Program-made: the position numbers and the translations under genes | The notes under the pieces: generated by a model | What the model was told of the DNA's origin: nothing | What the model saw: only the letters and a program-made list of their open reading frames with translations | Databases searched by the model: none | Part shown: piece after piece, positions 29,132 through 39,360 of the stretch | Position numbering within the stretch: position 1 is the stretch's first letter | How the letters are laid out: each line of letters opens with the position of its first letter | From: Candidatus Colwellia aromaticivorans | GTDB lineage: Bacteria > Pseudomonadota > Gammaproteobacteria > Enterobacterales > Alteromonadaceae | Length of the DNA stretch: 64,000 nt | Direction of reading: 5' to 3' | Assembly: GCF_003333305.1 (NCBI RefSeq) | Contig: NZ_QOLD01000058.1 | Coordinates: 20,642 to 84,641, forward strand

Positions 29132-30718
29132 ATGTCTAATTATCAGAGTGCAATAGAAGCGGTTCAAGCGATTAAAGCAAATGCAGGTAGCTCTTGGGAT
29201 CCTATAAACCCAGAATCAGTTGCTCGTATGCGTCTACAGAACAAATTCAAAACTGGTCTAGAGATTGCTCAGTACACTGCAGACATTATGCGTGCTGATA
29301 TGGCTGCTTTTGATGCAGACAAGACTCAATACACACAATCTCTAGGTTGCTGGCATGGTTTTGTTGGCCAACAAAAAATGATTTCTATCAAGAAACATTT
29401 TGATGGCAAAACAGACCGTCGTTATTTATACCTTTCAGGTTGGATGGTTGCTGCACTTCGCAGTGAATTTGGTCCTCTTCCTGATCAATCTATGCACGAA
29501 AAAACTTCTGTAGCTTCTTTGGTTGCTGAGCTTTACACATTCTTACGTCAAGCTGATGCACGTGAGCTAGGCGGTCTTTTCCGTGAACTAGACGCTGCTG
29601 CAGAAGGCGACAAAGCTGCTATCCAATTTAAAATTGATAATCACGTTACTCACGTTGTGCCAATTGTTGCTGATATCGATGCTGGTTTTGGTAACGCTGA
29701 AGCGACTTACATCATGGCTAAGCAAATGATTGAAGCCGGCGCTTGTGCCCTTCAAATTGAAAACCAAGTAGCTGATGAAAAGCAATGTGGACATCAAGAT
29801 GGCAAAGTAACTGTTCCTCATGCTGATTTCCATTCTAAGATTCGTGCATTACGCCATGCTTTCTTAGAGCTAGGTATCGACAACGGTCTTATCGTTGCAC
29901 GTACTGACTCTGAAGGTGCTGGTCTTACTAAAGAAATCGCTGTAGTTAAAGAACCAGGTGATTCTGGCGATATCTATAACTCTTACTTAGATGTTGAAGA
30001 AATCAGCGTAGCTGACATGGAAGAAGGCGATGTATGCTTTAACCGTGACGGTAAATTAGTTCGTCCTAAGCGTTTACCTTCAGGTTTATACCAATTCCGT
30101 CAAGGTACTGGCCATGAACGTTGTGTATTTGACTGTATTGGTGCACTTAATGCAGGTGCTGATCTACTTTGGATTGAAACTGCAGTACCTACAGTACACG
30201 AAATTGCTGGCATGATGGATGACGTTCGTAAAGTTCACCCAGATGCGAAACTTGTTTATAACAACTCTCCATCTTTTAACTGGACACTTAACTTCCGTCA
30301 ACAAGCATATGATGCAATGGTTGAAGCGGGTCAAGATGTATCTGCATACGTTCGTGCTGACTTAATGAAAGCAGAATATGATGCAACTGAATTGTCTGCA
30401 ACTGCTGATGAGCGCATTCGTACTTTCCAAGCAGATACTGCTCGTGAAGCAAACGTATTCCATCACTTAATCACTCTACCTACTTACCACACTACTGCGT
30501 TGTCTGTAGACAACTTAGCTAAAGAGTACTTCGGTGAGCAAGGTATGTTAGGTTACGTTAAGAAAGTTCAGCGTGAAGAAATCCGTCAAGGTATCGCATG
30601 TGTTAAACATCAAAACATGTCTGGTTCAGACATGGGTGATGATCATAAAGAATACTTTGCTGGTGAAAATGCTCTTAAAGCAGGCGGCGCGAAAAACACT
30701 TCTAACCAGTTTAACTAA
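29132..30718 (+). CDS. aceA: Isocitrate lyase
   Basis: Glyoxylate-shunt enzyme splitting isocitrate to succinate and glyoxylate. 528 residues, the longer proteobacterial type. Active-site loop EKQCGHQDGKV near residue 215 has KQCGH in place of the common KKCGH; VPIVADIDAGFGNAEATY (Mg binding), ARTDSEGAGL, WIETAVPT and NNSPSFNWT are present. GGAG ribosome-binding site. Codons are visibly more C-ending (AAC, TTC, CAC, GGT) than neighbours, as in highly expressed genes. Terminator follows. Confidence 0.95.
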   Translation: MSNYQSAIEAVQAIKANAGSSWDPINPESVARMRLQNKFKTGLEIAQYTADIMRADMAAFDADKTQYTQSLGCWHGFVGQQKMISIKKHFDGKTDRRYLYLSGWMVAALRSEFGPLPDQSMHEKTSVASLVAELYTFLRQADARELGGLFRELDAAAEGDKAAIQFKIDNHVTHVVPIVADIDAGFGNAEATYIMAKQMIEAGACALQIENQVADEKQCGHQDGKVTVPHADFHSKIRALRHAFLELGIDNGLIVARTDSEGAGLTKEIAVVKEPGDSGDIYNSYLDVEEISVADMEEGDVCFNRDGKLVRPKRLPSGLYQFRQGTGHERCVFDCIGALNAGADLLWIETAVPTVHEIAGMMDDVRKVHPDAKLVYNNSPSFNWTLNFRQQAYDAMVEAGQDVSAYVRADLMKAEYDATELSATADERIRTFQADTAREANVFHHLITLPTYHTTALSVDNLAKEYFGEQGMLGYVKKVQREEIRQGIACVKHQNMSGSDMGDDHKEYFAGENALKAGGAKNTSNQFN

Positions 30719-30769
30719 TCACTAACTTGTTAAGAATTATGTAGAGCTTGTAAAAAGTTCAATATAAAT

Positions 30770-30803
30770 AAAAAGCTAGAGTTTTTAAAACTCTAGCTTT
30801 TTT
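30770..30803 (+). terminator. Terminator after aceA
   Basis: Perfect stem AAAAAGCTAGAGTTTT/AAAACTCTAGCTTTTT, followed by T-run. Strong. Confidence 0.92.
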
Positions 30804-30983
30804 GTTTTACAAGTTTGTCAAAAGTAGCCTTCAGTATGGATTTGATCAGCAATAAGTTAGGATTAATTATTATTAAAACTTGATTCATTAATCAATGATA
30901 TAAATCGATGGTATGAACAGGCTGGCCGTGGTGAGTTTGTTATAATTCACCAAGCAGTACCTTTAAAGCAGTAACATAATATT

Positions 30984-31031
30984 ATACCAATTGAAGTAAT
31001 GAATTGACTCATTCATTATTTCATTTGGTAT
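30984..31031. repeat. Small palindromic repeat, copy 1
   Basis: ATACCAATTGAAGTAAT... with a complementary arm ATTATTTCATTTGGTAT around GAATTGACTCATTC. The same 48 bp element is at 45822-45869. The rest of the 30804-31134 gap holds no recognisable gene. Confidence 0.85.
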
Positions 31032-31134
31032 TAGGCATACTTTCATTTGAATAAAAGACGATAATCAGTAGGGGGATACCACTGTTATTATCAATACTTT
31101 TAATTTGAGAATAATAGTGGTATTTATGAATAGA

Positions 31135-31914
31135 CTAGAAATTATAGATTAAAGTCATTGAAGTTTCTGTATTTGTATTTTCAAATTCAGGCTCAACTTC
31201 AGTGTCATAATTTATACGTAAAGCAAATTTTAGTTGTAGAGAGTCAATTAACTGAGCGGTAACAGAAGATTCAGATTTATAAATACTGTTTTCACCTGAT
31301 TCAGTCGCTTGCTTAGCAACAAGGTATTGTTTAAATTCAACATGTTCATTGAACTTATGTGTATAAAGAGCCTGTGCTTGTATGATTAAGCTGGTGCTGC
31401 TTGATGATGAGTCTGTATCAGTTGCACGGGTAACATCATATTTTACACCGGGACCTATATCAGCAAAAAACGATGAGGTTTCAGTTTCATACCAGTGGCG
31501 ACCCCAACCAGCAGAAAAAGAACTTTGTGATTCAAAACCACTGAATTTATCTTGTTCATAAGCAAGGTTACCGTAAAGGTAGTTTTTACCTTCTTCACCT
31601 ATGGTGTAGTTGGTTTGGGTAAGTATATCCCACTTATTATCAGTCGTTTCAAACTCTTCATTACCATCAGCATCTTCTTTTTCTAGTTTTTTAGCGAGAA
31701 TATTAAAAGCAACTACAGATCTCCACTTATCCTTTTCATGCTTCAGATTAAAACCAGCTTTAATATCTGCACTTTTTGTGTTGCCTGTTTTATATAAAAA
31801 GCCTAATTCAGCTGATGCAGTATATTCTGATTTTTTTTCTGTGTCTTCCGCTGATACTGCGTATGACACTAGTGGTAATAAGCATAAAGCTGTTAGTGTG
31901 TAGTTACGAACCAT
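31135..31914 (-). CDS. DUF481 outer-membrane beta-barrel protein
   Basis: 259 residues with a signal peptide (about 22 residues, cleavage after VSA) and a DUF481 (YdiY-like, salt-induced outer membrane protein) barrel. Begins with SAELGFLYKTGNTKSADIKAGFNLKHEKDKW, a family hallmark, has alternating aromatic strands (NYLYGNLAYEQDKFSGFESQSSFSAGWGRHWY), and ends in an aromatic residue (MTLIYNF), as outer-membrane barrels do. Function unknown. Tandem with a longer paralogue 88 bp upstream. Confidence 0.82.
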   Translation of the reverse strand: MVRNYTLTALCLLPLVSYAVSAEDTEKKSEYTASAELGFLYKTGNTKSADIKAGFNLKHEKDKWRSVVAFNILAKKLEKEDADGNEEFETTDNKWDILTQTNYTIGEEGKNYLYGNLAYEQDKFSGFESQSSFSAGWGRHWYETETSSFFADIGPGVKYDVTRATDTDSSSSSTSLIIQAQALYTHKFNEHVEFKQYLVAKQATESGENSIYKSESSVTAQLIDSLQLKFALRINYDTEVEPEFENTNTETSMTLIYNF

Positions 31915-32002
31915 GATATTCCCTTGTTATTTTTAATATGTTTAATATGTCAAATCAAAGAAATTATAACACCTGATATTTTAATATTAAATATCAGGTT
32001 GA

Positions 32003-32908
32003 TTAAAAACTATAAACTAACGTTACGGCGGTTTGAGTATCTAAGTTTTTCTTGTCATCTTCGATGTCAGTATTGTAGTTAACAGTAAAAGTAAACTTTA
32101 GCTGCAATGTTGAAATAAGTTTAGTTGTGATAGAGGTTTCCCCCTTATAAATACTATTCTCACCTGTTTTTATTGCTTGCTTGACACTAACATATTGTTT
32201 TAATTCGACATGCTCGCCGAGTTTTCTTATATACAGCGCTTGGGCCTGTATAATCCATGACGCTATTGTGTGTGTTGGCTCTTTATCGGTTACTTTAAGT
32301 TGATCGCGCTTATAGCCAGGGCCAATATCACCCCAAAGTGAGGCTTCATTAGTTCTATACCAATGCCTACCCCAGCCAGTAGAAACTGAGCTTTGATTGA
32401 TAAAACCACTAAAGTCATTTTCTTCATACCAAACATTACCGTAGATGTAATGCTTCTCGCTACTGTCTAAGCTGTAATTAGTTTGCGAAGCTATTGTCCA
32501 TTTTTTGTCAGTGGTCTTAAAGTGTGAATCACCCGTATCTTTATCAGCCACATCAGCTTTTTTGATGAGTAAATCTATGTTTATCAAGCTTAACCAACGG
32601 CTTTGCTCAAAACGTAAATCAATACCCGTTTTTATATCAGCACTTTGAGTATTACCGGTTTTGTATAAAAAACCTAGTTCAGCAGAACCAATCAGCATCG
32701 GCTTGATGTTAACCGCATTTGTTTGTACTGGGTTTTCAAGACTAGATAAAATATCGGCAGCAGTTGCTTTCGAGAGAGAGTTTGTTTGATTTATTGAAAC
32801 CTGTTTATTCTCATCTTGAGAGTAACTTCCTTGTGCATAAGCAGTAACAGATAATAGGAAAAATGATGTTAGTACTAAAAAACGACACATTTTATTCTCA
32901 ATTTTCAC
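32003..32908 (-). CDS. DUF481 outer-membrane protein, longer paralogue
   Basis: 301 residues. Signal peptide (FLVLTSFFLLSVTAYA), then a polar linker of about 45 residues not present in the neighbour, then the DUF481 barrel with the same SAELGFLYKTGNTQSADIKTG start and GNVWYEENDFSGFINQSSVSTGWGRHWY motif, ending AVTLVYSF. Tandem duplication with the 31135-31914 gene is evident, with substantial divergence. Two possible starts (M1, M7); both give a signal peptide. Confidence 0.8.
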   Translation of the reverse strand: MKIENKMCRFLVLTSFFLLSVTAYAQGSYSQDENKQVSINQTNSLSKATAADILSSLENPVQTNAVNIKPMLIGSAELGFLYKTGNTQSADIKTGIDLRFEQSRWLSLINIDLLIKKADVADKDTGDSHFKTTDKKWTIASQTNYSLDSSEKHYIYGNVWYEENDFSGFINQSSVSTGWGRHWYRTNEASLWGDIGPGYKRDQLKVTDKEPTHTIASWIIQAQALYIRKLGEHVELKQYVSVKQAIKTGENSIYKGETSITTKLISTLQLKFTFTVNYNTDIEDDKKNLDTQTAVTLVYSF

Positions 32909-33126
32909 ACAAAATAATTTAACTAAGACTGTAAAGTAATCGTAGTTAATAAAAATAATAGATTTATAAGCGAGGTGTTATAAAGGCTATGGGTAAATCA
33001 CAATTCTAAAGCAGAGTATTATAAATAAATTGACTTTATTTTAAAGAGAATTTTTGTATGAAAGTAAAAAGAAAAGAACCACCTATTATTACAAAAAATC
33101 TAGATGGTTTGAATATGTTTAGCTAT

Positions 33127-33195
33127 ATAGCCGTTCCACTTGATTATGAATCTCTCAGACTTGCTGAAACGATCATCTTCAAGTGGAGCGGGTAT
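33127..33195. repeat. Very short inverted-repeat element beside the fba stop codon
   Basis: 69 bp with ends ATAGCCGTTCCACTTGA and TCAAGTGGAGCGGGTAT. The arms match the left end of the composite element at 27494, so it may be an extreme deletion form of the same family. It ends four bases from the class II aldolase stop and could act as its terminator. Confidence 0.65.
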
Positions 33196-33198
33196 CGA

Positions 33199-34263
33199 TT
33201 ACTTGATTAGCGCATTTAGTTTACCTGCTTGATAAAGATCAAACATAGTATCAAGGCTAATGGGTTTTATTTTACTGGCATTACCTGCAGTATTAAACGC
33301 TTCATAACGGGCAACACAAATATCAGACATTGCTTTGGTTGTTTCAGCTAAAAATTTACGAGGATCAAATTCACTTGGGTTTTGTGCTAGAAAGCGTCTG
33401 GTAGCGCCAGTTGAGGCTAGTCGTAAATCAGTATCAATATTAACTTTACGAACACCGTTTTTGATGCCTTCTTGAATTTGTTCAACAGGTACGCCATAAG
33501 TTTCTGGGATATTACCACCAAATTCATTAATAATAGCTAACCATTCTTGTGGAACAGACGATGAGCCATGCATAACTAAATGCGTATTAGGAATACGTTG
33601 ATGTATTGCTTTAATACGATCAATGGCTAAAATATCATCTGTTGGTGGGCGAGTAAATTTATAAGCACCGTGTGAAGTACCACAGGCAATAGCTAACGCA
33701 TCTACTTGCGTTTTTTGCACAAAATCAGCAGCTTCTTCAGGGTTTGTTAGCATTTGTTCCATCGTTAATTTACCTACGGCACCAATACCATCTTCTTCAC
33801 CGGCTTCACCTGTTTCTAACGAACCTAAGCAGCCTAATTCTCCTTCCACAGACACGCCACAAGCATGTGCCATTTCAACGGTTTTACGCGTTACGTCAAC
33901 ATTATAATCATAACTACTTGGCGTTTTACCATCGCTCATTAAGGAGCCATCCATCATTACAGATGAGAATCCTAATTGAATTGAGCGCTGACATACGCTT
34001 GGTGAAGTACCGTGATCTTGATGCATTACCACCGGAATGTGAGGAAACTCTTCAATGGCGGCTAAAATTAAATGGCGTAAAAATGGTGCTCCAGCATACT
34101 TACGAGCGCCTGCAGAGCCTTGAAGAATAACAGGGCTATCAGTTTTATCTGCTGCAATCATAATTGCGCGCACTTGCTCTAAGTTATTTACATTAAATGC
34201 TGGGATTCCATATCCAAACTCTGCAGCATGATCAAGCATTTGACGCATTGAAATTAAAGCCAT
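33199..34263 (-). CDS. fba: Class II fructose-bisphosphate aldolase
   Basis: Zinc-dependent aldolase, reversible cleavage of fructose 1,6-bisphosphate. 354 residues. Zinc motif [12 protein letters not shown] (HQDHG at 81-85), [37 protein letters not shown] and VNIDTDLR. Length and motifs suit the Calvin-cycle-type class II subgroup. Last of four minus-strand glycolytic-region genes (rdgC, pgk, class I aldolase, this one), though 250 bp separates it from the class I gene; I see nothing in that gap. Confidence 0.93.
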   Translation of the reverse strand: MALISMRQMLDHAAEFGYGIPAFNVNNLEQVRAIMIAADKTDSPVILQGSAGARKYAGAPFLRHLILAAIEEFPHIPVVMHQDHGTSPSVCQRSIQLGFSSVMMDGSLMSDGKTPSSYDYNVDVTRKTVEMAHACGVSVEGELGCLGSLETGEAGEEDGIGAVGKLTMEQMLTNPEEAADFVQKTQVDALAIACGTSHGAYKFTRPPTDDILAIDRIKAIHQRIPNTHLVMHGSSSVPQEWLAIINEFGGNIPETYGVPVEQIQEGIKNGVRKVNIDTDLRLASTGATRRFLAQNPSEFDPRKFLAETTKAMSDICVARYEAFNTAGNASKIKPISLDTMFDLYQAGKLNALIK

Positions 34264-34515
34264 TGGTTACTCCTAGGGTAGTCAATTAAAGGTTATGTTT
34301 TCTATTTTAGTGGCGAAATTATATCAGAGTTTAACTGCTTCGGGCATAGAAAGTTGTGGTTTTGAAGGTTCGATGGGGAATGTTAGCATTTTGTACTAAA
34401 CTTACAAAAAAAACTTATAAAAAAGCGTTGTTTCCATAAGGTTTTTGTTTTTATGTGTGAAAGTTAACCACACTCATTCGCATAGTTCATTCTGCTTTAA
34501 GGCGTTTTATTTTCC

Positions 34516-35421
34516 TTAAGATTTAGATGCAGTAAATATACTTGCTATGGCACTATCTAATGTTATGTTAAATTCATTATTTGATTGTTTCGCAGATAGT
34601 CCTTCAGTGAGGGCGCGAGAGAAGCTCGCTACCATAGCATGATTTGAGTGAAGTTTTTTATTTGCTTGTGTTCTGGTGTAACCACCTGATAAAGCTGCAA
34701 CTTTTATAATGTTTTTATGATTAATACAATCAGTATAAAAATTATTTGAATCAGGCAGTGTGAGTTTTAACATGACATTCTGCCCATTAGATAATGCATC
34801 TAATTCATCAAGCAATGCTGACTTAAGTAATACTTCAGCTGCAGACTTTTCAGGACTATTAATATCAATTTCAGGTTCAATTATTGGTATTAACCCCTTT
34901 GCTAAAATTTGTTTTGCAATGGTGAATTGTTGCGCAACAATATCATTAATACCTTGTTGGTTGGCTAATTTGATAACTGAGCGCATTTTAGTGCCAAAGA
35001 CATCTTGCGTAACTGCTTTGTCTAGTAATGTATTCAGCGTTGGTAACGCTTTCATTAACTGCACACCATTATTCTCTTCGCAAAGACCTTTATCAACCTT
35101 TAAAAATGGTACTATATTTTTGTCTTGCCATAGATATTGTGCGGCATTTTTACCTTCAAACTCTCTATCTAAGGTATTTTCAAATAAAATAGCACCTAAA
35201 ATTCGTGTGCCGTGGAAAGCAGCGTTAGTGACTATACGTGTGCGCATTTTGTGTACTAAGTCATACATCTGTTCATCATTGCTAAAGCTAGATTCTTCTA
35301 TGCCATATAAAGCGAGTGCTTTTGGTGTACTACCGCCGCTTTGGTCTAAGGCGGCAATAAAACCATCTTGATTGGTAATTTTTATTAGCATTTTTGCAAA
35401 AGCATCAGGCGTTAAAGTCAT
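34516..35421 (-). CDS. fda: Class I fructose-bisphosphate aldolase
   Basis: 301-residue Schiff-base aldolase, metal-independent. FIAALDQSGGSTPKAL near residue 20, ILGAILFENTLDREFEGKNAAQYLW, VPFLKVDKGL, IPIIEPEIDINSPEKS, and VMLKLTLPDSNNFY with the likely catalytic lysine; also VAALSGGYTRTQAN. The start at 35421 is set by AAGGAG eight bases upstream; an earlier frame-open ATG at 35490 lacks this. Sits between pgk and the class II aldolase, so the two non-homologous aldolases are neighbours. Confidence 0.9.
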   Translation of the reverse strand: MTLTPDAFAKMLIKITNQDGFIAALDQSGGSTPKALALYGIEESSFSNDEQMYDLVHKMRTRIVTNAAFHGTRILGAILFENTLDREFEGKNAAQYLWQDKNIVPFLKVDKGLCEENNGVQLMKALPTLNTLLDKAVTQDVFGTKMRSVIKLANQQGINDIVAQQFTIAKQILAKGLIPIIEPEIDINSPEKSAAEVLLKSALLDELDALSNGQNVMLKLTLPDSNNFYTDCINHKNIIKVAALSGGYTRTQANKKLHSNHAMVASFSRALTEGLSAKQSNNEFNITLDSAIASIFTASKS

Positions 35422-35550
35422 GAAGATCTCCTTGAGTAAAGCGGCTAAATTAAATCGGTTAACGTTCAGGAAGTTTGGGTGGAAGAACAACTCATATTTT
35501 TCAGTATAGTGTTATTTCTATTATTTTATTATTTTTTATTAAAAAATATC

Positions 35551-35584
35551 ACCTCAAGATACGGCAACGCGTATTTTGAGGTGC
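35551..35584 (-). terminator. Terminator after pgk
   Basis: CACCTCAAGATACG, loop GCAACG, CGTATTTTGAGGTG; on the minus strand it is followed by ATATTTTTTAAT. It lies 70 bp after the pgk stop. The arm ACCTCAAgATaCG resembles the inner end of the family A repeats, perhaps coincidentally. Confidence 0.75.
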
Positions 35585-35654
35585 TTTAGGTTTATAACCG
35601 AGCAAAAATAACTGTTTTGTTATTTTTGCTTGTTAGGCTTTTATAAACTCCAAA

Positions 35655-36830
35655 CTATTTACTTGCTCTTTGTTCTAAAATTTCAACAGCAGGTAATTTC
35701 TTGCCTTCTAAGAACTCTAAAAAAGCACCACCACCAGTGGAAATATACGATACTTTATCTTTAATATCATATTTATCAACAGCAGCTAAGGTATCGCCGC
35801 CGCCAGCAATTGAAAAAGCCGTACTGTCAGCAATAGCATGAGAAATAACCTCAGTACCTTTGGCAAAGGCGTCCATTTCAAATACGCCTACAGGGCCATT
35901 CCATAATATAGTGCCAGCTGTTTTAATTATTTCAGCCACTTTATTTGCTGTTTCTGGACCATAATCAATAATGTCATCAAGAGCATCAACTTCAGAAGCT
36001 GATTTTATTGTGGTGGCAGAATCATGTTTCCAGTCGCTAAACCCATCTCGGGTTACCGTAACGTCATCAGCAAAGATTACTTGGGTTTGCGCGCATAAAC
36101 GTTGTGCTTCTGGAATTAAATCGGCTTCATATAATGATTTACCTACTTCATGGCCAGCTGCAGCTACAAACGTATTTGAAATACCACCACCAACAACAAT
36201 AATGTCTGCAATCTTCGATAATGAATCTAATACGGTAAGCTTAGTTGACACTTTTGAACCACCAACAATCGCGACAAGAGGGCGGGCTGGATTGTCTAAC
36301 GCTTTACCTAAAGCATTTAATTCACCGGTTAATAATGGGCCAGCACAAGCGGTAGGGGCAAATTTAGCCACGCCGTGCGTACTGGCTTGGGCGCGATGAG
36401 CTGTACCGAAAGCATCCATTACAAAAATATCGCAAAGGGCTGCTAGTTGTTTTGCTAACGCGTCATCATTTTTCTTTTCGCCTTGATTAAAACGAACATT
36501 TTCAAATATAACTAATTCACCAGCAGCAACTTCAACGCCAGATAAGTAATCGTTTACTAGGCGTACAGGGTAATTAAGCGCTGCAGCTAGATAATCAGCA
36601 ACAGGCTGAAGAGAATAATCAGTATTATATTCACCTTCTGTTGGACGACCAAGGTGTGACATTACCATAACCTTTGCGCCCGCTTCTAATGCGAGTTTCA
36701 TTGTCGGTAAGGCTGCTAGTAAACGTGCATCTGAGGTGATTTTACCTTCTTGCACAGGTACATTTAAATCTTCACGTATAAGAACACGTTGTCCGGCTAA
36801 ATTTAGATCTGTCATGTTGATAATTGACAT
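35655..36830 (-). CDS. pgk: Phosphoglycerate kinase
   Basis: Glycolytic ATP-generating step, 1,3-bisphosphoglycerate to 3-phosphoglycerate. 391 residues: [83 protein letters not shown] and the closing [10 protein letters not shown]...[23 protein letters not shown] ribosome-binding site. Follows rdgC by 18 bp, so they are likely co-transcribed. Confidence 0.96.
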   Translation of the reverse strand: MSIINMTDLNLAGQRVLIREDLNVPVQEGKITSDARLLAALPTMKLALEAGAKVMVMSHLGRPTEGEYNTDYSLQPVADYLAAALNYPVRLVNDYLSGVEVAAGELVIFENVRFNQGEKKNDDALAKQLAALCDIFVMDAFGTAHRAQASTHGVAKFAPTACAGPLLTGELNALGKALDNPARPLVAIVGGSKVSTKLTVLDSLSKIADIIVVGGGISNTFVAAAGHEVGKSLYEADLIPEAQRLCAQTQVIFADDVTVTRDGFSDWKHDSATTIKSASEVDALDDIIDYGPETANKVAEIIKTAGTILWNGPVGVFEMDAFAKGTEVISHAIADSTAFSIAGGGDTLAAVDKYDIKDKVSYISTGGGAFLEFLEGKKLPAVEILEQRASK

Positions 36831-36848
36831 TTTTAATACTCCAAAAGT

Positions 36849-37772
36849 TTAATCTTTTTCTAATAGATCAGTGGTTTTTAATGAAAACTCAGCTAATAAG
36901 TCATGAATAAAGCGGTTTAATTCACCGGCCATCAAGGCGAAATCAGCATCTAATTTTGCAACAATATCATCTGCGTCAATATCATCATTTTGTTCTTGAA
37001 TAACATCAAAAAATTTAATGCGTTTAATGGCTAAATCTTCACAAAGAATAAAAGACAATGATTCATCCCATTCCATTGCGGCTTTAACCATGTATTTGTC
37101 GGCATCTAAATGAGATTTAATTTCATCGCTATCAAGATCTTGGTTTTTTACTCTGATGACTGCACCATCATCGCCCATGGCGTTAAATTCAGCTTCCATA
37201 CCTAAGGTAAATTTTGGCCCTAAATTTTTCTTAATTAACCAGTCTGTCATGGTTTCATCTGCAGCAACATCGGGCTCTAAACTAGTTACGGGTAATGTTC
37301 CGAGTACTTTTCTTAGTAGCGCGAGTAAATCTTCTGCTTTACCACGAGAGCTTGAATTGATGACGATAATATTGTCTTTTGGACTAATATAAGCATGCGT
37401 ATCTGAAATACGTGAGAAAGCGCGTGGTAATAACTCGAAAGTAATATCTTCTTTAAATTGCTCTTTTTCTTTTTTCGTTGCGCCACGACCTTGCTCTAGT
37501 TCAAGTAAATTGACTTTTTCTTCAACCATATCTTTGATCACAGAGGCAGGTAACATTTTTTCTTCTTTACGAGCGCAAATTAAAAAATTGTCGTTGGCAC
37601 AATGAACACTTGAATCTCCGTGTTTTCCTAGGGCATTTACCCAACCAAAATGCGCTAATTCAGTAGAGCCACAGGGGGTAAAAAGATGTTCGCAAAGGTG
37701 TTTTTCTAATGTTTCCTCTGACCATTCAAAAGGTCGAGTGAAAGCGAAAAAGTATAGGTTCTTAAACCACAT
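36849..37772 (-). CDS. rdgC: Recombination-associated protein RdgC
   Basis: DNA-binding ring protein that limits RecA access. About 307 residues. N-terminus MWFKNLYFFAFTRPFEW corresponds to the conserved MLWFKNL start; also FTPCGSTELAHFGWVNALG, LICARKEEKMLPASVIK, LLPRAFSRISDTHAYI, LLALLRKVLGTLPV and IKRIKFFDVIQEQNDDIDADD. Upstream in-frame ATGs exist, but AGGA eight bases before 37772 and homology support this start. Upstream of pgk in the same direction. Confidence 0.9.
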   Translation of the reverse strand: MWFKNLYFFAFTRPFEWSEETLEKHLCEHLFTPCGSTELAHFGWVNALGKHGDSSVHCANDNFLICARKEEKMLPASVIKDMVEEKVNLLELEQGRGATKKEKEQFKEDITFELLPRAFSRISDTHAYISPKDNIIVINSSSRGKAEDLLALLRKVLGTLPVTSLEPDVAADETMTDWLIKKNLGPKFTLGMEAEFNAMGDDGAVIRVKNQDLDSDEIKSHLDADKYMVKAAMEWDESLSFILCEDLAIKRIKFFDVIQEQNDDIDADDIVAKLDADFALMAGELNRFIHDLLAEFSLKTTDLLEKD

Positions 37773-38068
37773 AAATTGCATCCTAGGCATTAATAGCTTT
37801 TGTAAGCTGTTTTTAAAAAAGCCATGATACCTGAAAAGTGTATACTCAAACAACTTCAATCAACGTAGAAAGACATACTTATGACATGTTATTTAGAGGT
37901 TTGCTGCTAGCGTATATTTTGAATCGTTAGCGATATATTTTTTTATTTTGTCATATTCATGTAATAAAAAAATAATAGCATAGCAATCAGTCAGACACTT
38001 TAGAACTTGTTATTAATTGAATATAACAAAAACACTTTATTTATAAAAATATTAAAAGGCTTTAAAAC

Positions 38069-39058
38069 ATGAAATTAGTTAAAAATACTATTGCATTAGC
38101 AATATGCTCAAGTCTAGCATTACCCGCGTTTGCAGCAGATAAGCTTGACGAAGCAGTAGACTTCTACGGCAAACTTAATATTAGCTTGCAAGCATCAGAA
38201 GAAAAAGGTGAATCTTTTAATGAATTACAAAGTAATGCTTCTCGTGTAGGTGTGAAAGGTAAATATAAACTTGATACAGATTATGATTTAACTGCTATTT
38301 ATAAACTTGAATGGCAAGTCAATGTTAACGATGATTCTAAAGAAAACTTAACTGCTCGTAACCAATGGGTTGGTTTACAAGGTGGTTTTGGTGAAGTAAC
38401 TTTAGGTCGCTCTGATACAACGTTAAAAGTGTCTCAAGGTAAGTTTGATTTATTCAATGATTACGAAGGTGATTTGAAGCACTTATTTATTGGTGAGAAC
38501 CGTGTTACTGACTCATTAACTTATAAATCTCCGAGCTTTAATAATGTTAAGTTTTTAGCAAGTTATATTCTTTCTGAAGATAGCGATCTAGATGACCCAT
38601 TCTCAATTGCTGTACAATTTGGTGATGGTAAATTAAAGAAAACTGATTTTTTCTTATCACTTGCCCATGATCAAAACATGCAAGGTAAAAGTGCAATATA
38701 TGAGACTACACGCTTAGTGGGTATGTATCAGCTAGGTGATTTACGTCTTGGTGCTATTTTAACTGAGAGTGAAATTTCTGAAGTTTTTGATGCTGCTAAT
38801 GCGGCGTTTATTGGTAAAAGCGAAAATGGCTATGCTGTAAATGCTTCATATAAAATAGGCAAAGTATTAGCTAAAGTTCAATATCAAGAGTTTGCCGGCG
38901 CAGATGCGATTAATATTGGTGCAGACTATAAGTTAGGAAAAAATACTAAAGTGTTTGCTTGGTACACAGACAGAGAAGGACTTAGCTTTGATGGCCAAAC
39001 CATTAAAAAAGCCACCGAAGGTACTTATTTTGCTATAGGTATGGAACAAAAGTTCTAG
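38069..39058 (+). CDS. Gram-negative general porin
   Basis: 329 residues: signal peptide (KNTIALAICSSLALPAFA, cleaved after AFA) then VDFYGKLNISLQASEE, a typical first strand, NASRVGVKGKYKLD, RNQWVGLQGGFGEVTLGRSDT and a final strand ending KF, the outer-membrane assembly signal. Fits the Porin_4 family (16-stranded trimeric diffusion porins). Specificity not predictable. Preceded by an AT-rich 200 bp upstream region; own terminator downstream. Confidence 0.85.
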   Translation: MKLVKNTIALAICSSLALPAFAADKLDEAVDFYGKLNISLQASEEKGESFNELQSNASRVGVKGKYKLDTDYDLTAIYKLEWQVNVNDDSKENLTARNQWVGLQGGFGEVTLGRSDTTLKVSQGKFDLFNDYEGDLKHLFIGENRVTDSLTYKSPSFNNVKFLASYILSEDSDLDDPFSIAVQFGDGKLKKTDFFLSLAHDQNMQGKSAIYETTRLVGMYQLGDLRLGAILTESEISEVFDAANAAFIGKSENGYAVNASYKIGKVLAKVQYQEFAGADAINIGADYKLGKNTKVFAWYTDREGLSFDGQTIKKATEGTYFAIGMEQKF

Positions 39059-39076
39059 ACTATGTTTGATTGCCAC

Positions 39077-39107
39077 AAAGCACCACTCGTTAAGTTTGGT
39101 GCTTTTT
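39077..39107 (+). terminator. Terminator after the porin gene
   Basis: AAAGCACCA, loop CTCGTTAAGTT, TGGTGCTTTTT with a T-run. Confidence 0.85.
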
Positions 39108-39160
39108 CTTTTTAAAAATATTATTTATTCTAAACACTTTAATACTACCATGATTGTAAC

Positions 39161-39320
39161 TATTCACCTATCGTCACTCCCGAGGTCTTTAAATCGGGAG
39201 TCTAGAATTTTAAACACTGAGATTCCAGCTTCAGCTTTGTAGTTCCAGACCAAAGCTAGACCCTACGTCCTGTAGGCAAAGACACAACTGGAATGACGGG
39301 AATACTAGGTATGGTGAATA
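39161..39320. repeat. Intergenic repeat with inverted ends
   Basis: 160 bp beginning TATTCACC and ending GGTGAATA, with inner GTCACTCCCGA and ATGACGGGAA blocks like the common CGTCATTCCCGCG-type intergenic repeats of marine gammaproteobacteria. A single copy in this window, non-coding. Confidence 0.55.
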
Positions 39321-39360
39321 GATACCCATGATTTTATTAAACGCTTGGAATTTATAGTGT

